DNA from: Betaproteobacteria bacterium
GTDB lineage: Bacteria > Pseudomonadota > Gammaproteobacteria > Burkholderiales > Rhodocyclaceae
Reading direction: 5' to 3'
DNA: 64,000 bases
NCBI GenBank assembly: GCA_016709965.1
Contig: JADJLT010000006.1
Coordinates: forward strand, 1-64,000
Part shown: positions 8,640 through 16,122 of the stretch, one piece after another
Layout: the number at the start of each line of letters is the position of its first letter
Numbering within the stretch: position 1 is the stretch's first letter
The notes under the pieces: generated by a model
The model's input: the letters and a program-made list of their open reading frames with translations, nothing else
The model's database searches: none
What the model was told of the DNA's origin: nothing
Made by a program: the position numbers and the translations under genes

Positions 8640-9482
8640 ATGAATCTGCGTACCCAACGAAAAATTATCAACGCCATTGCGATGGTCCTGTCGCTTGCCG
8701 CCATGGTTTTCGGCCTGTTCTGGCTGATCTGGATCCTGTGGATGGTGTTCGCGCAGGGCGTTAGTTCGCTGTCATGGACACTGCTGACAGAAAACACGCC
8801 GCCGCCGGGCAGTGCCGGTGGTTTGAAAAATGCCATTGTCGGCAGTGCCATCATGGTCGGTCTGGCTATGCTGATGGCCACGCCGGTGGCCATCATGGCC
8901 GGCATTTACCTGGCCGAATACGGCCGCCGTACATGGCTTGGCCAGATCACACGCTTCGTCAACGATATCCTGCTGTCGGCGCCGTCTATCGTCATCGGTC
9001 TTTTTGTCTATGCGGTCTATGTGGCCCAGGTCGGCAAATTCTCTGGTTTTTCCGGGGCGGTGGCACTAGCCCTGCTTGTTATTCCAGTCGTTGTCCGAAC
9101 AACCGAGGACATGCTTATTCTTGTGCCCAACGCGCTGCGTGAAGCCGCATTTGCGCTGGGAGCGCCGAAGTGGAAGGTGATCATGATGATCTCCTTGCGT
9201 GCCGCAAAGACGGGGGTGATCACCGGTATTCTGCTGGCTTTGGCACGGATTTCAGGTGAGACCGCGCCGTTGCTGTTCACCGCACTCTCCAACCAGTTCT
9301 GGAGCGTTGATCTCGGTGAGCCAATGGCGAATCTGCCGGTGACCATTTTCAAATTTGCGATGAGTCCGTTTGCTGACTGGCAGGGACTCGCCTGGGCCGG
9401 GGTCTTCATCATCACCCTGACTGTCTTGGTGCTGAACATCCTCGCTCGAGTTGTGTTCCGCAAGACTGCCGCCCAGCACTAA
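8640..9482 (+). CDS. pstA: Phosphate ABC transporter permease PstA
   Basis: PstA is the second channel-forming subunit of the PstSCAB importer. The 280-residue form starts at MNLRTQRK directly after a GGTCCGGACC spacer; a 12-residue upstream extension would overlap pstC and is not needed. It has six hydrophobic helices and the conserved cytoplasmic loop (ALREAAFALGAPKWKVIM, then GILLALARISGETAPLLFTA) that contacts PstB. Confidence 0.96.
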   Translation: MNLRTQRKIINAIAMVLSLAAMVFGLFWLIWILWMVFAQGVSSLSWTLLTENTPPPGSAGGLKNAIVGSAIMVGLAMLMATPVAIMAGIYLAEYGRRTWLGQITRFVNDILLSAPSIVIGLFVYAVYVAQVGKFSGFSGAVALALLVIPVVVRTTEDMLILVPNALREAAFALGAPKWKVIMMISLRAAKTGVITGILLALARISGETAPLLFTALSNQFWSVDLGEPMANLPVTIFKFAMSPFADWQGLAWAGVFIITLTVLVLNILARVVFRKTAAQH

Positions 9483-9493
9483 CCTAATTTACG

Positions 9494-10303
9494 ATGAAAT
9501 TGCACCGGGACAACTCAATGATGCCTGTCGAAAAACCACTCCAAGAAATGATCTCGCAGATCAGTATCCGGAATCTCAATTTTTACTATGGCAAGGCGAT
9601 TGCCCTGAAGGGCATCAACCTCGAAGTCTACAAAGGCAAAGTGACAGCCTTCATCGGCCCGTCCGGTTGCGGAAAATCGACCCTGCTGCGCACCATCAAC
9701 CGGATGTACGACCTTTATCCCGGACAGCATGCTGACGGCGAACTGATCGTTGATGGAAAGAATATTCTCGAAAAGGGTGTAGATACCATCGAGTTGAGGG
9801 CCAAGGTCGGCATGGTCTTCCAGAAGCCCACTCCTTTCCCGATGTCGATTTATGACAACATCGCTTTTGGCGTCCGCATGCATGAAAGGCTGACCCGTAA
9901 CCAGATGGATGACCGGGTTGAATGGGCCTTGACCAAGGCGGCGCTATGGGGTGAGGTGAAGGACAAGCTGAACCAGCCGGGTACTGGCCTGTCTGGCGGT
10001 CAGCAGCAACGTCTGTGCATTGCGCGTGGCGTGGCGGTCAAACCCCAGGTGCTACTTCTTGACGAACCGACATCGGCGCTTGATCCGATCTCGACGATGC
10101 GGATTGAAGAGCTGATTCACGAATTGAAGGCAGATTTCACCATTGCCATCGTGACTCACAACATGCAGCAGGCAGCGCGGGTGTCCGACTACACTGCTTA
10201 TATGTATCTTGGTGAGTTGGTCGAGTTTGGCAAGACCGACGAGATATTCATCAAGCCGCAGGACAAGCGCACAGAAGACTACATCACCGGCCGTATGGGC
10301 TAA
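9494..10303 (+). CDS. pstB: Phosphate ABC transporter ATPase PstB
   Basis: PstB is the cytoplasmic ATPase that powers phosphate uptake. The 269-residue protein has Walker A GPSGCGKST (55-63), Q-loop MVFQKPTPFP, ABC signature LSGGQ (166-170) and Walker B LLLDEPTSALDP with D190/E191. The KPTPFPMSIYDN segment after the Q-loop is typical of PstB rather than other ABC ATPases. The exact start is uncertain because in-frame ATGs at 9518 and 9521 lie before the conserved core. phoU follows after 12 nt. Confidence 0.97.
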   Translation: MKLHRDNSMMPVEKPLQEMISQISIRNLNFYYGKAIALKGINLEVYKGKVTAFIGPSGCGKSTLLRTINRMYDLYPGQHADGELIVDGKNILEKGVDTIELRAKVGMVFQKPTPFPMSIYDNIAFGVRMHERLTRNQMDDRVEWALTKAALWGEVKDKLNQPGTGLSGGQQQRLCIARGVAVKPQVLLLDEPTSALDPISTMRIEELIHELKADFTIAIVTHNMQQAARVSDYTAYMYLGELVEFGKTDEIFIKPQDKRTEDYITGRMG

Positions 10304-10315
10304 CCAGGAAAAATA

Positions 10316-11005
10316 ATGAACGCGACAAACCACGTTTCCAGCCAGTTCGACGAAGACTTGAGTGGCCTGCGTACTCATGTCCTGCAAATGGGTGGCCTGG
10401 TCGAGACACAGATTTCAGCGGCCATCGATGCCTACACGACTGGTGAGATCGCCAGTGTCAAGACCATCGTTGAAACCGATCGTAAAGTTAACGAACTCGA
10501 AAAAGCGATTGACGACGATTGCGCCCACATCATCGCGAAGCGCCAGCCGACTGCCTCTGACCTGCGTCTGGTCCTGGGGATCAGCAAAATTGTCACCGAC
10601 CTGGAGCGCGCCGGCGACGAAGCGAAAAAAATTGCCAAGGGTGTTCGCCGAATTTACGAAAACGGCCATTTCCCGGTCCAGTACGGTATCGGCATCCGCC
10701 ATATCGCCGAAGCCGCTCTCGTCATGGTTCGTCAGGCGCTGGATGCCTTTGCGCGGCTGGATTCTGACCAGGCAAACGCGGTGATCCGGGCCGATATCGA
10801 TGTCGATGTCGAGTTCAAGTCAATCATTCGCCAGCTGATTACCCACATGATGGAAGACCCCCGCACCATTACCACGGCCATCGATATCATCTGGATTGCT
10901 CGCGCTATCGAGCGGATCGGTGATCATGCCAAGAACATTTCCGAGCAGGTGATTTTCATCAGCGAAGGGCGCGACATTCGTCATTCCAAAGAGGCGAACA
11001 AGTGA
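10316..11005 (+). CDS. phoU: Phosphate signalling regulator PhoU
   Basis: PhoU couples the PstSCAB transporter to PhoR so that signalling is off when phosphate is plentiful. The 229-residue all-helical protein has the two PhoU repeats, with metal-binding-type motifs DLERAGDEAKKIAK in the first half and AIERIGDHAKNISEQV in the second. The stop overlaps the phoB start by 4 nt (GTGA), which indicates translational coupling. Confidence 0.97.
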   Translation: MNATNHVSSQFDEDLSGLRTHVLQMGGLVETQISAAIDAYTTGEIASVKTIVETDRKVNELEKAIDDDCAHIIAKRQPTASDLRLVLGISKIVTDLERAGDEAKKIAKGVRRIYENGHFPVQYGIGIRHIAEAALVMVRQALDAFARLDSDQANAVIRADIDVDVEFKSIIRQLITHMMEDPRTITTAIDIIWIARAIERIGDHAKNISEQVIFISEGRDIRHSKEANK

Positions 11006-11688
11006 CACCGACCATTCTGGTGGTGGAGGATGAGCCGGCCATTCAGGAGCTAGTCACCATCAATCTGAAGCACGCCGGATTTCTGGTCGTTCGCGCCAGC
11101 AGTGCAGAAGAAGCCGACTCCGCTATTCGGGCCGCCTTGCCGGACCTGATCGTCCTCGACTGGATGCTGCCAGGGCAGTCGGGCGTGGCCTTGGCCAAAA
11201 AAATTCGTGGCGACGAGCGTACCCGCGAATTGCCGATCATCATGCTGACGGCCCGCGTTCATGAAGAAGACAAGGTTCAAGGCCTGGAGGCCGGTGCGGA
11301 TGACTATGTAACCAAACCGTTTTCTCCAAAAGAGCTTGTGGCTCGCGTCCGTGCGGTATTGCGCCGGCGCTCGCCACACCTTGCCGGCGAAGCAGTTGAA
11401 ATCGGCACGCTGGCGCTCAATCCGGCCACCCATCGCGTGCTGGCCAGCGGCCAGCCGATTGAACTGGGGCCGACAGAGTTTCGCCTGCTGTTTTTCTTCA
11501 TGACCCATGCGGAACGTGTCTACACGCGAGCCCAGTTGCTCGACGAGGTATGGGGCGACCATGTGTTCATCGAGGAAAGAACAGTCGATGTCCATATCCG
11601 CCGTTTGCGGGCGGCACTGGAGGGGTCCGGCAACCATGAACGGGTCGAAACCGTTCGTGGTACGGGGTATCGCTTCCGGGGAGCATAA
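11002..11688 (+). CDS. phoB: Phosphate response regulator PhoB
   Basis: PhoB is an OmpR-family DNA-binding response regulator activated by PhoR. The 228-residue protein has a receiver domain with the phosphoacceptor Asp53 (VLDWMLPG) and conserved Lys105 (TKPFSPKE). The C-terminal winged helix (about 130-228) has the recognition-helix region FIEERTVDVHIRRLRAAL. It starts with GTG overlapping the phoU stop. Pho-box-like repeats at 6447, 25782, 29201 and 29222 are its likely local targets. Confidence 0.97.
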   Translation: MTPTILVVEDEPAIQELVTINLKHAGFLVVRASSAEEADSAIRAALPDLIVLDWMLPGQSGVALAKKIRGDERTRELPIIMLTARVHEEDKVQGLEAGADDYVTKPFSPKELVARVRAVLRRRSPHLAGEAVEIGTLALNPATHRVLASGQPIELGPTEFRLLFFFMTHAERVYTRAQLLDEVWGDHVFIEERTVDVHIRRLRAALEGSGNHERVETVRGTGYRFRGA

Positions 11689-11692
11689 CCGG

Positions 11693-12985
11693 GTGACTAC
11701 CCATCTTTTTCAGGCCTTGCTCTACGCCTTGCTGACGGCTGCAATCGCGGTGCCCGTTGGTTATTTCTCGGGTGCCGGCGCCGGGTGGATGATCTTCTGC
11801 CTGGGTCTAGTGCTGCAAATGGCCTTTCACTTTCGCAACTTTGCCCGTCTTGAACGCTGGACGCAGGCGCCGGTCGTCGATGACACGCTGGAAGGACAGG
11901 GCGCGTGGAATGGCATCTTTGGTCGTCTCTACCGGCACGAAAAGGAGCTGCGCACCCGTATCGCCGAGCGGGAGGGTGAGATTGCGCTCCTCACGGCGGC
12001 TGGCCAGGCCCTGACCGATGGCGTGGTACTACTCGATAGCCACGGCCACATCCTGTTCTGCAACACCATGGCAGAGTCGCAACTCGGACTGGTGATACGC
12101 ACGGATCGCGGCCAACATATCTCCAACCTCGTCCGGCAACCGGAGTTCGTGAGTTATCTGGAAGCCGGGGAATTCGAACGCCCCTTGTCGCTACGCTCTG
12201 AACGTCGCGATGACCGGGTCTATTCGGTCCACGTCATTCCTTACGGCAACAATCGGCGACTCATGCAGATCAAGGACGTCACGCAGACGGACCGTCTCGA
12301 CCGAATGCGACGCGATTTCGTCGCTAACGTCTCGCACGAGTTGCGCACGCCATTGACGGTGTTGTCCGGCTTTCTGGAGACCTTGCAGGAGTTCGATGTC
12401 GAACCCGACGAGCGGAAGCGCTATTTTGACATGATGACCGAGCAGTCCAAGCGCATGCAGTCAATTGTTCAGGACTTGCTGACCCTGTCTTCCATCGAGT
12501 CGGCGCCGCCGCCTGAAAACGATGTCGTCGACATGGTGAGTATGGTCAAGAAGCTGCAGCGTGATGCCGAAGCCTTGTCGGGCGGTCGTCATCAGATAGT
12601 TGTTGAAACCGATGGCAAGGGTGACTTGCGTGGTTCCGAACCTGAACTGGTCAGCGCCTTTGGTAACCTGGTTTCCAACGCCGTGCGATACACGCCGGAG
12701 GGAGGCACGATTCGCATCGGCTGGAAAGCAGGCAAGCAGGGGGGCGAGTTCTCGGTTCAGGATACCGGCATCGGTATCGAAGCCAGCCATATCCCGCGAC
12801 TGACCGAGCGCTTCTATCGCGTGGACCGCGGTCGTTCCCGCGACGCTGGCGGAACGGGCCTTGGACTGGCGATCGTCAAGCATTCGCTCAATCGCCACCA
12901 GGGACAGCTCGATATCAGCAGCACGCCCGGTGTCGGTAGCCGCTTTGCCGCCAAATTCCCGGCCAATCGGGTAGCCGGGGTTTGA
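11693..12985 (+). CDS. phoR: Phosphate sensor histidine kinase PhoR
   Basis: PhoR phosphorylates PhoB under phosphate limitation. The 430-residue protein starts at a GTG 4 nt after phoB, preceded by GGGGAG; a longer in-frame reading overlapping phoB is rejected. Domains in order: two N-terminal transmembrane helices (about 5-45) with almost no periplasmic loop, as expected of PhoR; a PAS domain (about 95-195); HisKA with phosphoacceptor His215 in NVSHELRTPL; and HATPase_c with the N-box NLVSNAVRYTPEGG and G-boxes DTGIGI and GTGLGLAIVKH. It is the last gene of the operon and convergent with the hemerythrin gene. Confidence 0.96.
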   Translation: MTTHLFQALLYALLTAAIAVPVGYFSGAGAGWMIFCLGLVLQMAFHFRNFARLERWTQAPVVDDTLEGQGAWNGIFGRLYRHEKELRTRIAEREGEIALLTAAGQALTDGVVLLDSHGHILFCNTMAESQLGLVIRTDRGQHISNLVRQPEFVSYLEAGEFERPLSLRSERRDDRVYSVHVIPYGNNRRLMQIKDVTQTDRLDRMRRDFVANVSHELRTPLTVLSGFLETLQEFDVEPDERKRYFDMMTEQSKRMQSIVQDLLTLSSIESAPPPENDVVDMVSMVKKLQRDAEALSGGRHQIVVETDGKGDLRGSEPELVSAFGNLVSNAVRYTPEGGTIRIGWKAGKQGGEFSVQDTGIGIEASHIPRLTERFYRVDRGRSRDAGGTGLGLAIVKHSLNRHQGQLDISSTPGVGSRFAAKFPANRVAGV

Positions 12986-12998
12986 TCAGTCGCCGGAC

Positions 12999-13478
12999 CT
13001 AGCGAAAGAAACGACCCAGCAAGCCGCTGATGAAACCCCGGCTGGCTTGCTTTTCTTCCGGTACAGCGGCTGCACCCGCTGGGTCGCCCATCATCACCTT
13101 CACCGTATCTGCGTAATCGCGGTCTTCGTTGGCAATGTGATTCAGCAGCCATTTCGACAGCATCGAGTGCAACTCGTCGGCGATATCCTCGCCCCGCGCC
13201 GAACGCAGTGTGAAGTCAGTCACCCGTCGGATAAAGAGTTCATGCACCTTCTTGTGCGGCTTCAGAAACTTGTACCCGGCCTCGGCCAACATTTCTTCCT
13301 CAAAGCCGAAATGCGACTGCGTGTAATCGATCAGCTGCTCGATCACATCGTTGACCATCCGCTTGTCCAGCTTCATCTTGGCGACTTCGAGATCATTGAT
13401 GTACTCGACAATGCGTCGATGCTGCGCATCGATCACATCGATTCCGGTATCCAGCTTGCTTTCCCAGATGATGGGCAT
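12999..13478 (-). CDS. Bacteriohemerythrin
   Basis: This is a 159-residue cytosolic oxygen-binding di-iron protein. The start at 13478 (MPIIWES) follows AGGAGCC and keeps the usual bacteriohemerythrin N-terminus; a 51-codon upstream extension is rejected. The di-iron ligands are visible in order: His in DAQHRRIV, HFGFEEE (HxxxE), HKKVH (HxxxH) and HIANED (HxxxxD). A short C-terminal tail (FISGLLGRFFR) could be amphipathic. Such proteins store or deliver oxygen in microaerophiles (family knowledge). It is convergent with phoR, and its upstream side carries a dispersed element and then the CRISPR array. Confidence 0.92.
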   Translation of the reverse strand: MPIIWESKLDTGIDVIDAQHRRIVEYINDLEVAKMKLDKRMVNDVIEQLIDYTQSHFGFEEEMLAEAGYKFLKPHKKVHELFIRRVTDFTLRSARGEDIADELHSMLSKWLLNHIANEDRDYADTVKVMMGDPAGAAAVPEEKQASRGFISGLLGRFFR

Positions 13479-13614
13479 GGCGAGGCTCCTGACAATTCTG
13501 TTGGGCAGGAGAGTAAATAGTACTTTTGGCCTAACACTGTTGACGTGTGTCAATCGAATGTGACGTTGCGGCGGCCAAGTGTGAATTTCTGGCACATGTA
13601 TGCAGCAACAAGAG

Positions 13615-13655
13615 TTTTCAATTTTGGCCAAATTTTCCGGTTGACCGCAGCAGGG
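13615..13655 (+). repeat. Dispersed ~40-bp element, copy E3
   Basis: This copy reads TTTTCAATTTTGGCCAAA, then TTTTCCGGTTGACCGCAG and CAG. It ends 15 bp before the first CRISPR repeat, on the strand from which crRNAs are read. Otherwise the 190 bp between the hemerythrin start and the array show no gene. Confidence 0.75.
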
Positions 13656-13669
13656 TTCCAGCTTCCGCT

Positions 13670-14819
13670 GTTGTAGCTCCCTCTCTCACCCCGGAAGGCT
13701 ACAATCCCTTCTGCCCTCAAATAACCGTCAATCCAGTGTTGTAGCTCCCTCTCTCACCCCGGAAGGCTACAATTCCTGCACGATATTATGCGACGGGGAA
13801 AGGGTTGTAGCTCCCTCTCTCACCCCGGAAAGCTACAATCCGCTCAAGCTGCGCAAACACGCGTCCGGTAGTTGTAGCTCCCTCTCTCACCCCGGAAAGC
13901 TATAATCCTGGCGACACTGGCGCCACCGTTCAGGTTGTAGCTCCCTCTCTCACCCCGGAAAGCTACAATCCTAAATATACACTTCTCTGATCTGACATGA
14001 GTTGTAGCTCCCTCTCTCACCCCGGAAGGCTACAATCCAAAGCACCACCATGAACCAATCCGAACTGAGTTGTAGCTCCCTCTCTCACCCCGGAAGGCTA
14101 CAATGCGCTTCTGCCCAGATCCTGTTCGACGCCAGTTGTAGCTCCCTCTCTCACCCCGGAAGGCTACAATCCGCGGCATCAAGCAGTTCCGGCCGGGCTT
14201 CGGTTGTAGCTCCCTCTCTCACCCCGGAAGGCTACAATCCAATATCGGTTCTGGTTCCCCCGCCAGATCGGTTGTAGCTCCCTCTCTCACCCCGGAAGGC
14301 TACAATTTCTTCACTTTACTATAAAGCGAATAACCAGTTGTAGCTCCCTCTCTCACCCCGGAAGGCTACAATACGAAATCAGGATGGCCGCAATCAATCC
14401 GAGTTGTAGCTCCCTCTCTCACCCCGGAAGGCTACAATCCGCCTGCTGCGAATACGCTGTTCGCGCAATGGTTGTAGCTCCCTCTCTCACCCCGGAAGGC
14501 TACAATCCCATCGCCGGAACACCCGTCGCCGCCGGTACGTTGTAGCTCCCTCTCTCACCCCGGAAGGCTACAATAGAAAGCCGCCGACGAAGCCGACCGC
14601 TGCTGTTGTAGCTCCCTCTCTCACCCCGGAAGGCTACAATCCAGGCGAGACTGGCCGACTGCGAGTTGTAGCCCTCCGGAAGGCTACAAGCGCGCCCGGT
14701 TGAGCTCCCGAAGTTGTAGCTCCCTCTCTCACCCCGGAAGGCTACAATCCCTAGTTGAGTGTCGGCTGACCAGCATTGATGTTGTTGTAGCTCCCTCTCT
14801 CACCCCGGAAGGCTACAAT
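13670..14819 (+). CRISPR. Type II-C CRISPR array, 18 repeats / 17 spacers
   Basis: The repeat is 36 bp: GTTGTAGCTCCCTCTCTC followed by ACCCCGGAAGGCTACAAT. It is close to the Neisseria meningitidis II-C repeat. Repeats start at 13670, 13738, 13804, 13871, 13934, 14001, 14069, 14135, 14203, 14271, 14337, 14403, 14471, 14539, 14605, 14665, 14713 and 14784. The one at 14665 is a 26-bp form with an internal deletion. Repeats at 13804, 13871 and 13934 carry GGAAAGC instead of GGAAGGC, and 13871 also ends TATAAT. Spacers are mostly 30-32 bp, with outliers of 22-27 and 35. The crRNA sense is the plus strand: it pairs with the tracrRNA anti-repeat, and a terminator follows at the right end. Each repeat ends in TACAAT, a potential internal -10 box as in Neisseria. 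Confidence 0.98.
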
Positions 14820-14832
14820 CCTGACTGACTCC

Positions 14833-14868
14833 AAATTCCCGCCCGGCATAGCTGGGCGGGAATTTTTT
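14833..14868 (+). terminator. Rho-independent terminator of the CRISPR array
   Basis: 12-bp arms AAATTCCCGCCC and GGGCGGGAATTT surround an 8-nt loop and are followed by further T residues. This lies between the last repeat and the end of cas2. The T run lies on the plus strand, so it mainly stops array transcription before it runs antisense into cas2; the A run on the other side may also serve cas2. Confidence 0.85.
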
Positions 14869-14883
14869 TGACGAAAATCTGCG

Positions 14884-15216
14884 TCAGAACAGCAGCATTT
14901 GATTTGCCGGCACCTTTTTTTCCTGAAAAAGCGGCATGCCGACCAGTAGCTTGATGCCGGCAAATTGTTTTTCAGTGACGGTCATGCAGCGAATTGAGCC
15001 AGCAGGAGGAAGGCTGTCGACAAGACGTTTCAAGTGCTTTTCATGGTCGTCATTGCCATTCAGTAGTCGGGCGTAGACCGACCACTGAATCATGTCGTAG
15101 CCATCGTTGAGCAGGAAGCGCCGAAACTGGACGTAGGCACGTTTCTCGGCCTTGGTGACCATGGGTAAATCGAAGAAGACGATGAGTCGCATGAAGCGTC
15201 GGGTCTCCTGTCCCAT
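14884..15216 (-). CDS. cas2: CRISPR-associated endoribonuclease/adaptation protein Cas2
   Basis: Cas2 forms the spacer-integration complex with Cas1. The 110-residue protein has the ferredoxin-like first strand MRLIVFFDLPM with the conserved Asp, and the typical FRRFLLNDGYDMIQWSVYAR segment. It begins 3 nt after the cas1 stop. An alternative start at 15192 (MRLIVFF) removes eight residues and has AGGAG further upstream; the longer form matches other II-C Cas2 proteins with short N-terminal extensions. It is the last gene of the cas operon and faces the array. Confidence 0.95.
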   Translation of the reverse strand: MGQETRRFMRLIVFFDLPMVTKAEKRAYVQFRRFLLNDGYDMIQWSVYARLLNGNDDHEKHLKRLVDSLPPAGSIRCMTVTEKQFAGIKLLVGMPLFQEKKVPANQMLLF

Positions 15217-15219
15217 TCC

Positions 15220-16122
15220 TCAGCATTCCAGCCTGTGCGCTTGCAAGCCGATCAAGGTAGGAAGTTCCAGCTCGCTGTCGCCCTGCTCAAACAGGCGTGC
15301 AAGGCTTTCGACCGCGTATTCGATGGCGGACAGCGCAGACATCTTGCCTTGCGGCATACCGACGTCCACATTGAGCAATGCAACCAAAGCGGCCTTGTCT
15401 TGCGAGGACAAATCGCCTTCCGTCATGGCAGGGTGCTTGGCGACGTGCAGGTCGACCAAAGGTCGGAAGGGTTCAATCAAATCGTCAGCAAGATTGAATG
15501 CGTTTTGTTCGCTGGCGTGGAACAGCCCGATGGGTGGGTGCATGCCATGGGCGACCAGTCCTCGGGCAATGGCGCCGCGCAGCACGGCGTAGCCGTAATC
15601 GAGCGCCGCATTGGCCCAGCGTTCTTCGGCACGGTAAAACCCTTGGCCGAACAGTTGCGTGAAATAGAAGGCTGCGGCTTGCCCCTCAAGGTTTTCCTGA
15701 TCGCCGGAGCGCACGCGGCGGGCATACGAATCCATACGCTCAACGCCATTTTTGGCGCAAAAACGGAGAACGGCCGTCTGGTTTTCAATTTTGCGCCGGA
15801 CGATATTGGCCCATGCCTGCTTGGCCAACGGGCGGGTAATGTCCATTTGCTTGCGCATCAGGCGAGTCGTGCGAGAGTGTGCGAGAAAGGGGAGAAAGAC
15901 ACCATTGGGTTGATGGTTGTCGCCCGTGGCGTAAAGGCCGATACCGTAGTCGGCGCAGGCAGAGAGTACCGGATGGGTAAGCTGGATTTCGCGGTGGTTG
16001 AGGACAATGATGGCAATGTCCTCGAAGGGAACGAAGGCTGTTTGTTCCTGCTCGATAGCAAGGGAGAAATGTTCCCTGCGCAGTTTGGCTGGCCGGGAAA
16101 TCATCACGCTACGCCAGCCCAC
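15220..16122 (-). CDS. cas1: CRISPR-associated integrase Cas1 (type II-C)
   Basis: Cas1 is the metal-dependent integrase that inserts new spacers. I choose the GTG at 16122 (MGWRSVMISRPAKL): GGAG lies about 7 nt upstream, and the WRS start matches type II Cas1. The product is 300 residues and overlaps the cas9 end by 14 nt. An ATG at 16206 would add 28 residues encoded inside cas9 and is rejected. The active-site residues lie in NLEGQAA (Glu), HGMHPPIGLFH (His) and NLADDLIEPFRP (Asp/Glu). The order cas9-cas1-cas2 without csn2 or cas4 defines II-C. Confidence 0.95.
   Translation of the reverse strand: MGWRSVMISRPAKLRREHFSLAIEQEQTAFVPFEDIAIIVLNHREIQLTHPVLSACADYGIGLYATGDNHQPNGVFLPFLAHSRTTRLMRKQMDITRPLAKQAWANIVRRKIENQTAVLRFCAKNGVERMDSYARRVRSGDQENLEGQAAAFYFTQLFGQGFYRAEERWANAALDYGYAVLRGAIARGLVAHGMHPPIGLFHASEQNAFNLADDLIEPFRPLVDLHVAKHPAMTEGDLSSQDKAALVALLNVDVGMPQGKMSALSAIEYAVESLARLFEQGDSELELPTLIGLQAHRLEC

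Noticed and set aside
13479..13669. Conventional AT-rich CRISPR leader upstream of the first repeat
   Set aside because: The stretch is the hemerythrin upstream region plus element E3, and no leader promoter toward the array is evident.
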